From assembly GCF_021647475.1 (NCBI RefSeq), contig NZ_JAKIUR010000009.1, positions 11,511 through 75,510 of the forward strand: a stretch of DNA of 64,000 nucleotides, given 5' to 3'. Positions within the stretch are counted from its first letter, which is position 1. Each line of letters starts with the position of its first letter. Of the stretch, positions 1-8,406 are shown one piece after another. The position numbers were made by a program, and so were the translations under genes. The notes beneath the pieces were generated by a model, which worked only from the letters and a program-made list of their open reading frames with translations, made no database searches and was not told the DNA's origin. The DNA comes from Lutibacter sp. Lineage in GTDB: Bacteria > Bacteroidota > Bacteroidia > Flavobacteriales > Flavobacteriaceae.

Positions 1-657
1 GTATTTAGTTTTAGCTGAATTTTTTTTACAGGCTTGCCATTTTAAGGCTGTAGGGAAAAATGCACCGCCACGACCTTTTAAATTAACATCAGCAATAGTT
101 TTTAAAATTGAATCCGCATTATTTTCTTTCAATTTGTTTATTGAATTTCCAGGAGTATAATCCTTAAAAAATACAGTTTTATCATCTTCAGGAATGTATT
201 GTATTTTACTTTTAGGGTTATCAGCAATAGTTTTAATAGGTATATTATTTTTTAAATCCTTAATTATTGAAATCACTTTTTCAGGAGTTAAATCTGTAAA
301 AGGATAAAAATTAATTAAAGCTGCTGGTTCTTGATCGCTTAAACCTATACAAGAAGTTTCAAAAAGTGAAAACAGTGGATTGTTGTCATATTTTCCAAAA
401 ACGCAACCTGTTTCTTTTTCAAAAGTTGTTTTAACTTCCCTAAAACCTTTAAACTCAGAAATTATACTATTATTTAAATAAATAATATATTTTCCTGTGG
501 GTTTTTGATGAAAAAAATGATAAAAGGTAATGACCCCTTCAACTTCAATAGTTGATATTTTTAACAATTTGGCTATTTCAGTTATAGCACTTTGGGAAAT
601 AAAGCCTTGAGCATTTTGTTGATTCCACAACAAGTTAAGAAGATGTGTTCTTTCCAT
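1..657 (-). CDS. hoxF: NAD-reducing hydrogenase diaphorase subunit HoxF, N-terminal part (cut by window edge)
   Basis: Translating 657 down to 1 gives 219 open codons from an ATG. Residues 1-135 are a NuoE-like (24 kDa) domain and residues from about 190 begin the NuoF-like FMN/NADH domain, seen as GRGGAFFPTALKW at 195-207. The stretches FYHFF (45-49) and CIGLSDQEPA (103-112) match what I recall of Ralstonia HoxF rather than complex I NuoE. The NuoE-type [2Fe-2S] ligands are mostly missing: only C103 of the CxxxC pair remains (S107 replaces the second), and the earlier pair is absent (YLNNS at 60-64). HoxF would pass electrons between the NiFe hydrogenase module and NAD. Two glycines usual in the GRGGAGFPTGLKW loop are F200 and A204 here. 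HoxU, HoxY and HoxH should lie to the left, outside the window. The family call is from memory of homologues, not a search. Confidence 0.85.
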   Translation of the reverse strand, partial: MERTHLLNLLWNQQNAQGFISQSAITEIAKLLKISTIEVEGVITFYHFFHQKPTGKYIIYLNNSIISEFKGFREVKTTFEKETGCVFGKYDNNPLFSLFETSCIGLSDQEPAALINFYPFTDLTPEKVISIIKDLKNNIPIKTIADNPKSKIQYIPEDDKTVFFKDYTPGNSINKLKENNADSILKTIADVNLKGRGGAFFPTALKWQACKKNSAKTKY

Positions 658-680
658 ACGGAAAAACTTTTGAATTAATT

Positions 681-694
681 GTAACTAAAGTTAC
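681..694. promoter_or_regulatory. Candidate operator, GTAA-N6-TTAC palindrome upstream of hoxF
   Basis: GTAACTAAAGTTAC has 6-base arms and a 2-base centre, 24 bases before the hoxF start codon. The same GTAA-N6-TTAC layout occurs twice upstream of the efflux operon. It resembles half-sites of Crp/Fnr-type regulators, but no regulator gene is in view. A second inverted repeat (TTGAATT/AATTCAA) lies at 736-755. Confidence 0.35.
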
Positions 695-735
695 GAAATA
701 AACAAATTAAATTCTTGACTTTTTGCTTACTAAAG

Positions 736-755
736 TTGAATTGCATTTAATTCAA
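736..755. repeat. Inverted repeat in the hoxF upstream region
   Basis: Perfect 7-base arms, TTGAATT and AATTCAA, flank a 6-base spacer. The site lies between the end of the TonB receptor gene and hoxF, both on the minus strand. It could be a regulator site; in such AT-rich DNA it could also be chance. Confidence 0.25.
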
Positions 756-924
756 AAGTTTAAAATAAAACAATAAAATAATTAATTATATAATCTAAAA
801 AATTGTAAACAGTTTAATTATTTATGTATTTATTTGAGGATATTTTGCCTGTTTTTTTAAGAATAATATTAAATAAAATTTATAATTAATGAATTTTAAA
901 GATAAGTTGCTTAAAATGATGGAT

Positions 925-3141
925 TTATAATGTAAATTTTACACTTGTAATAAAATTTCTTCCAATATTTGGTATCCCATCTATTTTTAATCGAGATAGG
1001 TGAGAAACATAAGAAGTATTTGCTAAATTATTCACGTTAAAATTAATAGTGAAATCTATTTTTTTTAGTTTAATAGTTCCACCAACACCAACATTTATTA
1101 AATTATATGAGTTTGTTGATGTTTCAAAAGCACTTACATTATTTTGTTTAAAATGACTTTCATATGTTATTGCAGCGAAACCATTATTCAACCATTCTTT
1201 TTCGTTTAGCTCAATACGTAAGGTATTTGTAAGTTTATTTGCAGGAATTAAAGGTAAATAAGTTCCATTACTTTGTTTGCCAATAACCGTTTCATAACTA
1301 CTATTAAAATGTAACCAATCTATTGGATGTGGATGAATATGAAATCCAAATTCTCCACCATACAATTCTGCATTATTTTGAATGTAATTGTAAACAACAT
1401 TATTATCGAGCATTTCACCAGTAGGAGCAATGTAAATGTATTTATTAATGCCGTTATAAAATCCGTTTGCGAAAATTTCAAAGTGGGTAGATTTATATTC
1501 TAAGGCAACATCTGATTGAAAATTATGTTCACTTTGTAAATTATTGTTTCCAATTTCGTATCTATTAGAACCTTCATGTACTCCATTTGATGTTAATTCT
1601 GCTAAGTTTGGAGATCTAAAGCCTGCTGCAAAATTAAATCGGCTGGTTACAGCACCAAATAAAGTGGTTTTATACCCAAAAGAAGCAGTTACGTTTTTAA
1701 AGGATTTATCAATAGCATTAAATACATGTTGTTCTGTGTCAATACTTTTTTTAGTAGATAGGTTTCTGTTATCAAAACGAATTCCTCCTTGAAAACTATT
1801 TTCATTTATGGTATAATTACCCGTTACAAAAACACCAATATCATTAATTTGAGCATTTGGTATTAGTACATCCACACCTAAAGTTTTGTTTTTTTGATGC
1901 ATACCTTGAATTCCTAAAATAGATTCAAAGTTTTTTAGTTTTGGCAGATGCCATTTAATATCATAACTATAAGTTTTAAGTTTTAAATGTAAAGCCGGTA
2001 TTGTATTGGCATTTGTATTAGGTGCTTCAATTTCTTTTCTATCATTAGAGGTAAAACCAAATGTGGAGGTTATTTTAGAATTTGGTAGAAAAATAATGTT
2101 GTTGAAACTTATCATTTTGTTCGTTAAATCTTGATACGGATAGGTATGTGTTTTTTGTTTTGTTTGAGCACCAATTTCTTCTGGAATACCTACTAAAGTA
2201 TGATCAAAATTAAATCGTAGAGTGCTAGAAATTAGTTTATTGTTGTAATTTGTAGCGGCGTTAAATATAGTTTCATTAAAACGAGAATCAGTAACTCTCA
2301 TCTTATTTGGTATTTTATAGTCACTTTGAAGTCTATGTGTACCATTAACTAAAAATTTCCAAGATTCATAAGATTTTCTGTATCCAAATGAAGTGCTATA
2401 TCCATCGGTATTGGAAAAATATTTTTGGTTGATATTTAGTTTAAATGAATTGTCTTCAGCAAATTTTAGTGGATTAAAAAATAGCACACCACCCATTGCA
2501 TCTGAGCCATATAGTAACGAAGCAGGTCCTTTAATTACTTCAACACTTTCTACACTAGATTCATCTACACCTAAACCGTGTTCTGCTCCAAATTGCTGAT
2601 TTTCAAGTCGTAATCCTTGTGAATATACTAAAACTCTGTTTCCACGTAAACCTCTAATTACTGGTTTTCCAATGGCAACACCAGTAGATACTTGCGATAC
2701 GCCAGGCAAGGAAGTTATCCCTTCAATCAAAGTTGCAGCACCTCTATTTTTTAATTGTTGAATACTTGCTCTTTCAACTTTCATTACATTTTGAGATTGT
2801 AATTTATTAAAAGGAGTTGAAATTATGACTTCATCCATTTTAAAAACAGCATCCTTTAATGTGAAGTTAGCTGTATTATTTCCTGTTGAAATTTGAATAT
2901 TTTTATTTTGGGATTGGTAGCCAATAAAAGCCGCAGTAACTACAAAATTTGCATTTGGTAAATTAGTAATCGTATAATTTCCGTTACTATCCGTAGAAGT
3001 TCCTTTATGAAGTTCTGTAATATAAATATCAACACCACTTAAGGGTTGATTTTTAGTATCTGTAATTTTGCCTGTTAATTTATTTTGAGCTTGGGTAAGC
3101 GTACTAAATCCTATAAATAGGATTAAGAAATAGTATTTCAT
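925..3141 (-). CDS. TonB-dependent outer-membrane receptor
   Basis: This 738-residue protein has a signal peptide ending near TQAQ, then a carboxypeptidase-D-like regulatory domain (about 22-105, with DSNGNYTI and VTAAFIGYQ), a plug domain (about 115-225, with TSLPGVSQVSTG and the KGPASLLYGSDAMGG box) and a 22-strand-type barrel ending in the aromatic/leucine C-terminus KFTL. Such receptors import siderophores, haem, cobalamin or metal complexes using TonB/ExbBD. The substrate cannot be read here. A His-rich secreted peptide lies 43 bases upstream in the same direction, an arrangement that hints at a metal substrate. The gene is complete and of normal length. Confidence 0.9.
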   Translation of the reverse strand: MKYYFLILFIGFSTLTQAQNKLTGKITDTKNQPLSGVDIYITELHKGTSTDSNGNYTITNLPNANFVVTAAFIGYQSQNKNIQISTGNNTANFTLKDAVFKMDEVIISTPFNKLQSQNVMKVERASIQQLKNRGAATLIEGITSLPGVSQVSTGVAIGKPVIRGLRGNRVLVYSQGLRLENQQFGAEHGLGVDESSVESVEVIKGPASLLYGSDAMGGVLFFNPLKFAEDNSFKLNINQKYFSNTDGYSTSFGYRKSYESWKFLVNGTHRLQSDYKIPNKMRVTDSRFNETIFNAATNYNNKLISSTLRFNFDHTLVGIPEEIGAQTKQKTHTYPYQDLTNKMISFNNIIFLPNSKITSTFGFTSNDRKEIEAPNTNANTIPALHLKLKTYSYDIKWHLPKLKNFESILGIQGMHQKNKTLGVDVLIPNAQINDIGVFVTGNYTINENSFQGGIRFDNRNLSTKKSIDTEQHVFNAIDKSFKNVTASFGYKTTLFGAVTSRFNFAAGFRSPNLAELTSNGVHEGSNRYEIGNNNLQSEHNFQSDVALEYKSTHFEIFANGFYNGINKYIYIAPTGEMLDNNVVYNYIQNNAELYGGEFGFHIHPHPIDWLHFNSSYETVIGKQSNGTYLPLIPANKLTNTLRIELNEKEWLNNGFAAITYESHFKQNNVSAFETSTNSYNLINVGVGGTIKLKKIDFTINFNVNNLANTSYVSHLSRLKIDGIPNIGRNFITSVKFTL

Positions 3142-3184
3142 GAATTTTAATTTTATTGTTAATTTTTAAATGTAAAAACGGATA

Positions 3185-3472
3185 TTAACAATAATAAGGA
3201 GGAGCTCTTGAAGATTTGTAATGATAATGAAATAAAACTCTAATTGAGTGATAAACATAGTTTTTATCTTCAATATTGACTTTTTCTAAAAAAGAAAAAT
3301 CCGAAGAAAAATCTATGGTATTATAGTTAAGTTGATAATGAAAAATAGCACAATTGGCAGTATAATCTGTCATTTGCACTTGATGATTTCCTATTTTTTG
3401 TGCGTGATGATGTTTTGTGAAAGCATGAGAAAACTGTGCTGTAATTGGAAACAACACAGCAATTACAAACAA
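3185..3472 (-). CDS. Small His-rich exported protein, start codon uncertain
   Basis: The 95-residue frame begins with a TTG at 3472 and has an export-type hydrophobic stretch, then HAFTKHHH, a central acidic and aromatic part, and the tail SSRAPPYYC. I recall similar short proteins, ending in an R-[AG]-P-P motif, beside TonB receptors in Flavobacteriia; their function is unknown to me. The frame stays open upstream to about 3530 (reading IHKGTKNIISYL before the hydrophobic run), so the true N-terminus may lie there, but no ATG, GTG or second TTG start is present in that extension. A promoter-like site sits at 3525-3532. Co-expression with the downstream TonB receptor is likely. Metal binding is only an inference from the histidines. 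Confidence 0.6.
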   Translation of the reverse strand: MFVIAVLFPITAQFSHAFTKHHHAQKIGNHQVQMTDYTANCAIFHYQLNYNTIDFSSDFSFLEKVNIEDKNYVYHSIRVLFHYHYKSSRAPPYYC

Positions 3473-3524
3473 ATAGGAGATTATATTTTTAGTTCCTTTA
3501 TGGATGGCTTTATTTTTTAGATTG

Positions 3525-3555
3525 CAAAGTTAGAGAAAACTAATCTTTAACCCCC
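3525..3555 (-). promoter_or_regulatory. Flavobacterial-type promoter for the His-rich protein and TonB receptor
   Basis: On the minus strand the -7 box TAACTTTG (TAnnTTTG consensus) lies at 3525-3532, and a TTG -33 element is 22 bases upstream. It would start transcription near 3518-3520, so the TonB pair may be transcribed apart from the efflux operon. Confidence 0.5.
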
Positions 3556-3725
3556 AACTTTTCTAATATTACTTCTACTAAACACCATTTTGTAATGGAA
3601 GATTGTAATAGGTTTGCCCCAACAAAGGCTGTAAACCATAGCCAATTAATATTTATTTTAATAGCTAATAATATGCTGATTAGGATAAAAGTTCCTGCAA
3701 TTGCTCTAATTAATCTTTGTTTCAT
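3540..3725 (-). CDS. DUF2892 family small membrane protein
   Basis: This 61-residue protein has two hydrophobic segments (about 10-24 and 28-43) and the N-terminal pattern KQRLIRAIAGTFILIS, typical of DUF2892/YgaP C-terminal-like membrane proteins. Its function is unknown. It starts 11 bases after the PII-like gene and is the last gene of the efflux operon, so a role at the inner membrane with the RND pump is possible. The cysteine in TKWCLVE is the kind seen in relatives that stand next to rhodanese domains. Confidence 0.7.
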   Translation of the reverse strand: MKQRLIRAIAGTFILISILLAIKININWLWFTAFVGANLLQSSITKWCLVEVILEKLGVKD

Positions 3726-3736
3726 TTTTATATTTT

Positions 3737-4042
3737 TTAATTTGATTTTTCAACGTTTAAAACTGCAACATGAACTTTTGATAGTGATTCTTGTTTATCG
3801 TTAAAAGCTTTAACTCTACTAAATAATTCTTCAGTATCTTCTTTTTTGAAAAATGCATAAAACATTATAGAGTTATTTTCATGGCGTTCTCCTGGAAACC
3901 AATCATCTAAACTCGCTTCTTTGGAGGTGTTTCTGTAGCCAATAATATTTTGATAGGAAAAATTAGGGATATCTGAATTTTTTAATATTCGCTTAATATC
4001 CTTTTCAAATTCCTTAACGGCAGTGATTACTATTAATTTCAT
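3737..4042 (-). CDS. PII-like small protein in RND efflux operon
   Basis: This 101-residue soluble protein starts MKLIVITAVKEFEKDIKRIL and keeps a beta-alpha-beta order with a C-terminal strand (VHVAVLNVEK), resembling the ferredoxin-like fold of PII-superfamily and DUF3240 proteins. It lacks an obvious PII T-loop with a modifiable Tyr, so it is not classical GlnB/GlnK. Relatives of this size sit next to CusA/CzcA-type pumps. It lies 27 bases after the RND gene and 11 bases before the DUF2892 gene. A sensor or metal-binding role is an inference; the fold assignment is from pattern only. Confidence 0.5.
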   Translation of the reverse strand: MKLIVITAVKEFEKDIKRILKNSDIPNFSYQNIIGYRNTSKEASLDDWFPGERHENNSIMFYAFFKKEDTEELFSRVKAFNDKQESLSKVHVAVLNVEKSN

Positions 4043-4069
4043 AATTATTTTATTTAGCGTTAGTCAATT

Positions 4070-7000
4070 TTATTTTGAATCCCATTTGTTTTTTTCTGAT
4101 AAATAATAAATTACAGGAACTACAATTAATGTTAATAAGGTTGAAACTACTGCTCCTGCCACTAATGAAATAGCTAATCCTTGAAAAATTGGATCGAACA
4201 ATATGATAGAAGCACCAATAACAACAGCTCCTGTTGTTAATAAAATTGGAGTAGTTCTAACGGCACCTGCATCAATAATTGCTTGTTTAATGGGTACTCC
4301 TTCATTTAGTCTAATTTCTATAAAGTCAATAAGTAATACTGAATTTCTGACCATAACACCAGCCAAAGCTATCATTCCAATAAATGAAGTTGCTGTAAAA
4401 AATGCACCTAATAACCAATGACCAAATACTATTCCAATTAAGGATAGTGGTATGGCAGCCATCATTACTAATGGAGTTTTAAAGTTTTGAAACCAACCAA
4501 CAATCAACATATAAATAATAACAATAACTATTAAAAATGCAGTGCCTAAATCTCTAAAAACATCAAGTGTAATTTGCCATTCCCCATCCCATTTAACCGT
4601 AAAATTATTTTCATTATCAGGTTGTTTACTATATAATTCATTAAGTTTATATCCTTTAGGTAGTTTTATTTTTTGAAGTTTTTTAGTCATTCCTAAAATG
4701 GCATACACTGGGCTTTCTAACCCTCCGGCCATATCTGCAGTTACATAAACTACTCGTTTTTGATCTTTTCTAAAAATAGTTCTTGGTAAGGTGTCTTTTT
4801 CAACGTTAACTAAATCACTTACAGGAACAACATTTCCTTGTTTTCCTCTTATTTTTAAGTTTAAAATATCTTGTAAATCGGTTTTGTCTTTATCATCTAA
4901 AGCCATAATCATAGGAACTTGATCAAACGAATTTTCATCATATAAATCAGAAATAGGATATTCACCTAATAAATAAGTTAGATTACCTACAATTTGTTTT
5001 GGAGCAATACCATTTAGCATTGCTTTTTCTTCATCTATATCTAATTTGTATTTTATTTGGGGGGCTTCAACCATCCAATCGATATCTACTACATTTTTAG
5101 TATTTTTTAAAATATCTTTTACTTGTTTTGCAACTTTTATTTGGTCTTTATAATTTGGACCATAGACTTCAGCTACAATAGTAGATAATACGGGTGGTCC
5201 TGGTGGAACTTCTACTACTTTTACATTAGCTTTATATTTAGCAGCAACTTCTTGTATTTTATTTCGAAGAATTTTGGCAATATCATGGCTTTGTAATTTT
5301 CTTTCAGATTTATGTAATAAATTTACTTGAATATCTGCCATATTGCTACCTCCTCTAACATCATAATGCCTAACTAGTCCATTAAATGTAATTGGAGATG
5401 AGGTTCCTATATAAGTCTGATAATTAACTACTTCTGGAACTTGATTAACATATTGTGCAATTTCTTTAGTAACTACAGCAGTTCGTTCTAAGGTAGTACC
5501 TTCTGGCATATCAATAATTACCTGAAATTCATTTTTATTATCAAAAGGCAACATTTTTACGGCTACTGATTTTGTGAAAAACATTAGAATTGAACCAATT
5601 AGTAATATAAAAATAGTACCAAGCATTGCCCAACGTCGCGTTTTATTATTTAATAATGGAAGCTCTATTTTTTCATAAATTTTATAAATCCAATTGGTTT
5701 TTATTCCTTTTTCTTTTTTCTTTTTTTGCTTATCTTTTTCTCGCAATAAATGATAGCCTAAATAAGGTGTTATAGTAAGGGCTACAAATAAAGATAAAAT
5801 CATAGCAATAGAGGCTCCAATTGGCATTGGACTCATATAAGGGCCCATCATACCCGATACAAATGCCATTGGTAAAATAGCTGCAATTACAGTAAAAGTT
5901 GCTAGTATAGTTGGGTTTCCAACTTCATTAATAGCATAAATAGCGGCTTGTTTAAATGGTAGCCGTTTCATTTTAAAATGCCTATGCATATTTTCTGCAA
6001 TAATAATACTGTCATCAACCACAATACCAACCACAAAAACTAAGGCAAATAATGTAATCCTATTTAAGGTATAACCTAATAAATAGTAGCTAAACAAGGT
6101 TAGTGCAAAAGTTAACGGAACAGAAAAGAAAACTACTAATCCACCACGCCAGCCCATAGCTAACATTACTAAAATAGTTACTGCTAAAATGGCAATTCCT
6201 AAATGAAGTAGTAATTCTCCTACTTTATGCGAAGCAGTTTCACCATAATTTCTGGTGATAGTTACATGAACATCATTTGGAATTAAGCTTTGTTTTAAGT
6301 ATTTAATTTGTTTTAATATTTTTTCGGAAATTTTCATGGCATCAGCACCTTTTACTTTTGCTATGGAAATGGTTACTGCAGGATAGTCACTTGGACTATT
6401 TTTGAACTTATTGTTGGCTTTTCCATAACCAAACGCAACATAACTTTTTGGTGTTTCAGGACCATCTATAACGGTGGCTACTTGTTTTAAGTAAACAGGT
6501 GTGTTTTTGTAAATACCTATTACTAAGTTTTTTACATCATCAGCAGTGCTTAAAAATTTTCCAGTAGTTATTAAATATTCTTTATCATTTTTATTAAAAC
6601 TTCCTGATTGAGAACTACTGTTATTGGCTTTAATCATTTGCATAATAGTTAGCGGATCAATACCTTGTTCTGCCATTTTATCCTTATCCAAAATAATTTT
6701 AAGCACTCTATTTCGTCCGCCAATAACTTTGGTTATAGAGACATCTTTTACTTTTTTAATTTCCGAAGAAACTTCTTCTGCTAATTTCCGAAGATCAAAA
6801 TCACTATAATTTTTACTCCATAAAGTAAGTCCGAGCATTGGCACATCATCAATAGCACGCGTTTTAACTAACGGTTGTGTAGCTTTTTTTGGAAGCATAC
6901 CTTGATGGTGCATTAATTCATCATATAATTTTAAATAGGAGTCTTCGGTGTTTTCTCCAACATAAAATTGAATTACCATCATTGCTTTACCATCCATAAC

Positions 7001-7264
7001 AATGCTATGGATATGTTCAACTCCTTTTATATTTGAAATCACTTTTTCAAGTGGCATAACCACTTTACTTTCCATTTCTTTTGGGCTTGCACCTGGATAA
7101 CCAACCATAATATCGGCCATAGGAACAATAATTTGAGGTTCTTCTTCTCGTGGTATTAAAAAAGAACTATATATTCCTATTGCCATTAATGCAATCATCA
7201 ATAAAATGGTTAATTTAGAATTGATGAATATGTTTGCAATTTTACCTGAAATTCCTTCTTGCAT
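4070..7264 (-). CDS. RND family efflux transporter permease
   Basis: This 1064-residue inner-membrane pump has the RND architecture: TM1 (about 14-34), a large periplasmic loop, TM2-6 (about 340-510), a cytoplasmic linker rich in Lys (KDKQKKKKEKG), TM7 near 550, a second periplasmic loop, and TM8-12 to the end. The proton-relay pair D417-D418 is visible in GIVVDDSIIIAEN within TM4. It acts with the adaptor and outer-membrane factor encoded just upstream to export compounds by proton antiport. The sequence looks HAE1-like; the presence of PII-like and DUF2892 genes recalls heavy-metal pumps, so the substrate is open. It begins 47 bases after the adaptor gene. Confidence 0.92.
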   Translation of the reverse strand: MQEGISGKIANIFINSKLTILLMIALMAIGIYSSFLIPREEEPQIIVPMADIMVGYPGASPKEMESKVVMPLEKVISNIKGVEHIHSIVMDGKAMMVIQFYVGENTEDSYLKLYDELMHHQGMLPKKATQPLVKTRAIDDVPMLGLTLWSKNYSDFDLRKLAEEVSSEIKKVKDVSITKVIGGRNRVLKIILDKDKMAEQGIDPLTIMQMIKANNSSSQSGSFNKNDKEYLITTGKFLSTADDVKNLVIGIYKNTPVYLKQVATVIDGPETPKSYVAFGYGKANNKFKNSPSDYPAVTISIAKVKGADAMKISEKILKQIKYLKQSLIPNDVHVTITRNYGETASHKVGELLLHLGIAILAVTILVMLAMGWRGGLVVFFSVPLTFALTLFSYYLLGYTLNRITLFALVFVVGIVVDDSIIIAENMHRHFKMKRLPFKQAAIYAINEVGNPTILATFTVIAAILPMAFVSGMMGPYMSPMPIGASIAMILSLFVALTITPYLGYHLLREKDKQKKKKEKGIKTNWIYKIYEKIELPLLNNKTRRWAMLGTIFILLIGSILMFFTKSVAVKMLPFDNKNEFQVIIDMPEGTTLERTAVVTKEIAQYVNQVPEVVNYQTYIGTSSPITFNGLVRHYDVRGGSNMADIQVNLLHKSERKLQSHDIAKILRNKIQEVAAKYKANVKVVEVPPGPPVLSTIVAEVYGPNYKDQIKVAKQVKDILKNTKNVVDIDWMVEAPQIKYKLDIDEEKAMLNGIAPKQIVGNLTYLLGEYPISDLYDENSFDQVPMIMALDDKDKTDLQDILNLKIRGKQGNVVPVSDLVNVEKDTLPRTIFRKDQKRVVYVTADMAGGLESPVYAILGMTKKLQKIKLPKGYKLNELYSKQPDNENNFTVKWDGEWQITLDVFRDLGTAFLIVIVIIYMLIVGWFQNFKTPLVMMAAIPLSLIGIVFGHWLLGAFFTATSFIGMIALAGVMVRNSVLLIDFIEIRLNEGVPIKQAIIDAGAVRTTPILLTTGAVVIGASIILFDPIFQGLAISLVAGAVVSTLLTLIVVPVIYYLSEKNKWDSK

Positions 7265-7311
7265 GCTTCTTGATTTTTTTAGTAATTAGTATCAGATTAA
7301 TTTTGATAAAA

Positions 7312-8394
7312 TTATTTTTGAATGATAACTTTTTCTCCGTTAAATAATTTTCCATCGGCAGAAGCTATGTATTGTTCATTAGCATTTAATCCTGATAAAA
7401 CTTCTATATTATCTCCGTAAGTTTTCCCTAAACGAAGCCATCTCAAAATAGCAATGTTTGTGTCGCTAACAGTATAAATACCAGATAATTGACCTTTGTG
7501 CATCAGTGAACTTATAGGGATTAATATGGCATTAGTTGAGTTTAAAGATTTTGGTGTATTTTTAACTGGAAATTGGACTGATGTAAACATTCCTGATAAA
7601 ATTTTTGTATTAGTTTTATCTAATAATACCTTAACTAAATATTGTCCTCCGCTATTTTTTGCAGAAGAGCTAACTTCGGCAACCGTACCATTAACAATTT
7701 CATTACTAGATTTTATAAGGACTTTAACTTTTTCTTTCGGAATTATAGCAGTAATTTCGGATTCAGTTACTAAAGCAATTACTTGGTATTTCCCAGGAGT
7801 TTCAATACTAATAAGTGGTACGCCGGGATTTGCCATATCTCCTTTATTGATGTATTTTCCTGTTATTATTCCTGAAAAAGGAGCCGTAATATTAGCGTAA
7901 GATAATTGTGAATTTACTTGATTTTTTATTTGAGTAGCAGCATCTAATCGTGCTTTTGCCATTTGATAATTAGTAGTAATATCATCTATTTCTTTTTGCG
8001 AAACACTTTTTTCTTTGTATAAAGCAGTATATCTGTCAAAATCTTTTTTAGCATTATTAAATGCTGCAGTTGCTTCAGTAATTGAAGCTTCTACTTGAGC
8101 TTTTTTAGCGGTTATATCCGTACTATTAATACTTAGTAATAATTGTCCTTTATTAACTTTTTGTCCAAGTTTTACGTAAACTTGATTTACAAAACCCATC
8201 ATTCGTGTGCTTAAATTGGCATTTTGAACCGCTTCAATTTTTCCGCTGGCCAAAATATAGGTTTCATTTTCTATTATTGGTGTGCCTAACTTAACATTTA
8301 TTGTTGGTGTAGTTGCCAATTCTTTTTTGTTATTCCCACAACTGCTAGCAAATACTAGCGTAAATAAAGATAAAATTATAGTTATATTTTTCAT
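7312..8394 (-). CDS. RND efflux periplasmic adaptor lipoprotein (membrane fusion protein)
   Basis: This 360-residue protein has a lipoprotein signal with the lipobox ending at C19 (FASSC), a lipoyl/barrel-sandwich split around an alpha hairpin (about 95-160, with KAQVEASITEATAAF and KEKSVSQKEIDD), a beta-barrel domain and a membrane-proximal domain ending NGEKVIIQK. It links the RND pump to the outer-membrane factor. It begins 12 bases after the outer-membrane factor gene, which indicates one transcript. The length is normal for the HlyD/AcrA-like family in Bacteroidota. Confidence 0.9.
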   Translation of the reverse strand: MKNITIILSLFTLVFASSCGNNKKELATTPTINVKLGTPIIENETYILASGKIEAVQNANLSTRMMGFVNQVYVKLGQKVNKGQLLLSINSTDITAKKAQVEASITEATAAFNNAKKDFDRYTALYKEKSVSQKEIDDITTNYQMAKARLDAATQIKNQVNSQLSYANITAPFSGIITGKYINKGDMANPGVPLISIETPGKYQVIALVTESEITAIIPKEKVKVLIKSSNEIVNGTVAEVSSSAKNSGGQYLVKVLLDKTNTKILSGMFTSVQFPVKNTPKSLNSTNAILIPISSLMHKGQLSGIYTVSDTNIAILRWLRLGKTYGDNIEVLSGLNANEQYIASADGKLFNGEKVIIQK

Positions 8395-8406
8395 GAATAG
8401 TTTTTT

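Noticed and set aside
1..657. Complex I NuoE-NuoF fusion
   Set aside because: The cysteine loss and the CIGLSDQEPA segment fit HoxF better than NuoE, which keeps four cysteines.
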